A stretch of 7,728 bases of DNA from DATDCV01 sp036524155. GTDB lineage: Bacteria; Verrucomicrobiota; Verrucomicrobiia; Limisphaerales; UBA8199. This document shows positions 6,554 to 7,728 of the stretch, one piece after another. The notes under the pieces were generated by a model. It was not told the DNA's origin and did not search any database. It was given only the letters and a program-made list of their open reading frames with translations. Location of the stretch: NCBI GenBank assembly GCA_036524155.1, contig DATDCV010000227.1, positions 1 through 7,728 on the forward strand. Direction: 5' to 3'. Numbering within the stretch: the stretch's first letter is position 1; each line of letters opens with the position of its first letter. The position numbers and the translations under genes were made by a program.

Positions 6554-6593
6554 GAAATCCGAAATCCGAAACCCGAGATCCGAATTCGGATTC
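6554..6593 (+). repeat. AATCCGAA-type intergenic repeat tract, copy 3
   Basis: A 40-base tract beginning GAAATCCGAAATCCGAAACC and continuing CGAGATCCGAATTCGGATTC. The first part is direct 8-base units and the last part turns into an inverted unit. It fills most of the 61-base gap between the PIN-TRAM gene and the oxidase gene and ends 5 bases before the next ATG. It is the same unit as the tracts at 2641-2656 and, reversed, 2752-2807. Confidence 0.75.
6578..6591. repeat. Perfect 14-base palindrome ATCCGAATTCGGAT
   Basis: Two inverted copies of the ATCCGAA unit meet at the end of the repeat tract. As RNA this gives at best a 5-pair stem with an AAUU loop followed by a mixed UC stretch, which is weak for a terminator. 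It could equally be a chance junction of repeat units. Confidence 0.6.
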
Positions 6594-6598
6594 TTCTC

Positions 6599-7728
6599 AT
6601 GTTCCACAGTGCCCTAGCCCAGCTCCGCCGGGTTTTGCCCGCGGACGAACTTAGTTTCGACCCCGCGGTCCTCGCTGAACACGCCGCGGATAAATGGTTC
6701 GCCAGCCACCAGCCGGACGCGGTCGCCTTTCCGCGACGCACAGAATCTGTGGCGGCGTTGTTGCGGTTCGCCAACCGTCACCGGCTGCCGGTTACCCCGC
6801 GCGGCGCTGGCCATGGCTACGTTGGCGGCTGCGTGCCGGTCCGCGGAGGCATCGTGCTCTCGCTCGCCCGGATGAACCGCATCAAGGAGATCAGTGCGGC
6901 GGATTTTGTCGCGGTGGTCGAGCCCGGGGTCAACACCGAGCGGCTGCAAGAGGAGGTGGAACAGCAGGGCTTATTTTATCCGCCCGATCCGGCGAGCCGG
7001 AGCGAAAGTCTGATCGGTGGGAATATCGCCACCAACGCCGGCGGCCCGCGCTGCCTGAAGTACGGCGTCACGCGCGATTATGTGCTGGGGCTGGAAGTGG
7101 TGCTGGCGAATGGCACCGTCCTGCGCCTGGGAGGCCGCACCCATAAGAACAAAACCGGTTTTGATCTGCACCGGCTATTTGTCAGTTCCGAGGGGCTGCT
7201 CGGGGTCGTGACGGAAGCGACATTGAAGCTGCTCCCGCTGCCGCCCTATCGCGCCTGCCTGGCGATCGGCTTCAGCGCGATGCGGCAAGCGGTGCGCTCT
7301 CTGCAGGCGATCCTCCACGCCGGCTTCCTCCCCGCAGCTTTGGAATTGGCGGACGCTTTTACCCTCGCCGCCGCCTATCAGCGCACGAAGAGCGAACGCC
7401 TGCGGGGCTGTCGCGCTCACCTGATTGTTGAACTCGACGGTCAAACGCGTTCCGTCCGCGGCGAGATTCGCGACCTCCAGAAACTGCTCATTCCGCAACG
7501 GCCGCGCTTTGTCGAGTTGGGCCTGGGGGCGGAGCAATGTGAGGAAATCTGGCAGATACGCCGGGAGTTTTCTTATGCCTTGCGCGACACCGGGCTGACA
7601 AAGCTGAACGAAGATATTGTGGTGCCGCGAGGGCGTTTGGAAGCTCTGTTTGCGTTCGCCGCCCGGCTGCAGAAGCGCCATGGGGTGGCGGTCGCCTGTT
7701 TCGGCCATGCCGGCGACGGCAACATCCA
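6599..7728 (+). CDS. glcD: GlcD-like FAD-linked oxidase, 3' end outside the window
   Basis: The first 376 codons of an FAD-dependent 2-hydroxyacid oxidase of the GlcD/D-lactate dehydrogenase (cytochrome) family, which normally has about 450-480 residues or more. The PCMH-type FAD-binding domain covers about 38-215. It has the pyrophosphate loop PRGAGHGYVGG (67-77), VVEPGV (106-111), PPDPASRSESLIGGNIATNA (128-147) followed by GG, a GLEVVLANGTVLRLGG stretch (164-179), and SSEGLLGVVTEATLKLLPLP (196-215). The C-terminal oxidase domain is visible up to TKLNEDIVVPRGRL and the active-site HAGDGNI, where the window ends. Such enzymes oxidise glycolate, D-lactate or related 2-hydroxyacids and pass electrons to quinone or to partner subunits GlcE/GlcF; which substrate applies is not decidable here. 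A fused C-terminal Fe-S domain, as seen in some relatives, would lie outside the window. The ATG at 6599 gives a family-typical N-terminus, but the upstream repeat leaves no ribosome site. Confidence 0.9.
   Translation, partial: MFHSALAQLRRVLPADELSFDPAVLAEHAADKWFASHQPDAVAFPRRTESVAALLRFANRHRLPVTPRGAGHGYVGGCVPVRGGIVLSLARMNRIKEISAADFVAVVEPGVNTERLQEEVEQQGLFYPPDPASRSESLIGGNIATNAGGPRCLKYGVTRDYVLGLEVVLANGTVLRLGGRTHKNKTGFDLHRLFVSSEGLLGVVTEATLKLLPLPPYRACLAIGFSAMRQAVRSLQAILHAGFLPAALELADAFTLAAAYQRTKSERLRGCRAHLIVELDGQTRSVRGEIRDLQKLLIPQRPRFVELGLGAEQCEEIWQIRREFSYALRDTGLTKLNEDIVVPRGRLEALFAFAARLQKRHGVAVACFGHAGDGNI

Noticed and set aside
6540..6617. 25-codon frame MPGRLKSEIRNPRSEFGF... overlapping the oxidase start
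   Set aside because: It is almost wholly the translated repeat tract, has no ribosome site and overlaps a strong gene.
6025..6774. A 249-codon minus-strand open frame across the PIN-TRAM gene and repeat tract
   Set aside because: It is antisense to two well-supported genes and includes the translated repeat (RISGFGFRISIS); this is a GC-rich shadow frame.

Overview
This window carries eight protein-coding genes, two of them cut by the window edges, in GC-rich DNA. I see no rRNA, tRNA, CRISPR array, insertion sequence or phage gene. The gene content is housekeeping: membrane and ion homeostasis, envelope lipid transport, a membrane-anchored PIN nuclease and a flavin oxidase. The best lineage clue is intergenic. 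Tracts of a short AATCCGAA-like unit recur in two gaps, in both orientations. From memory, such tracts are common between genes in Verrucomicrobiota. Together with the GC-rich coding style and the order mlaE-mlaF-mlaD followed by a PIN-TRAM gene, this suggests a Gram-negative member of that group. The assignment is inference, not proof.

Left part, minus strand (2608 down to 1): three tandem genes of the CNNM/CorC (hemolysin-like, Mg2+/Co2+ efflux-type) family, spaced by 3 and 2 bases and so very probably one operon. The promoter-proximal gene (412 aa) has the full CNNM, paired CBS and CorC/HlyC architecture. The middle gene (329 aa) ends straight after the CBS pair and has altered key positions. 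The third gene is cut at the window's left edge and belongs to a different CNNM subtype.

Centre (2609-2857): a 249-base divergent intergenic region bounded by two repeat tracts in opposite orientation. It should hold the promoters for the minus-strand CNNM operon and the plus-strand mla operon, though I cannot pick out convincing -35/-10 boxes.

Right part, plus strand: mlaE (permease), mlaF (ATPase) and mlaD (membrane-anchored MCE protein) are spaced by 9 and 6 bases and together encode an inner-membrane lipid transporter. No mlaB (STAS) or mlaC (periplasmic carrier) lies beside them in this window. After a 113-base gap comes a four-helix, PIN-TRAM protein of the YacL type. A 61-base gap containing a repeat tract follows, then a GlcD-like FAD-linked oxidase that runs off the right edge.

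I did not find a convincing new biological system. The points most worth checking are the degenerate middle CNNM paralogue, the intergenic repeat family (including its opposed copies between the divergent operons) and the reduced mlaEFD set.
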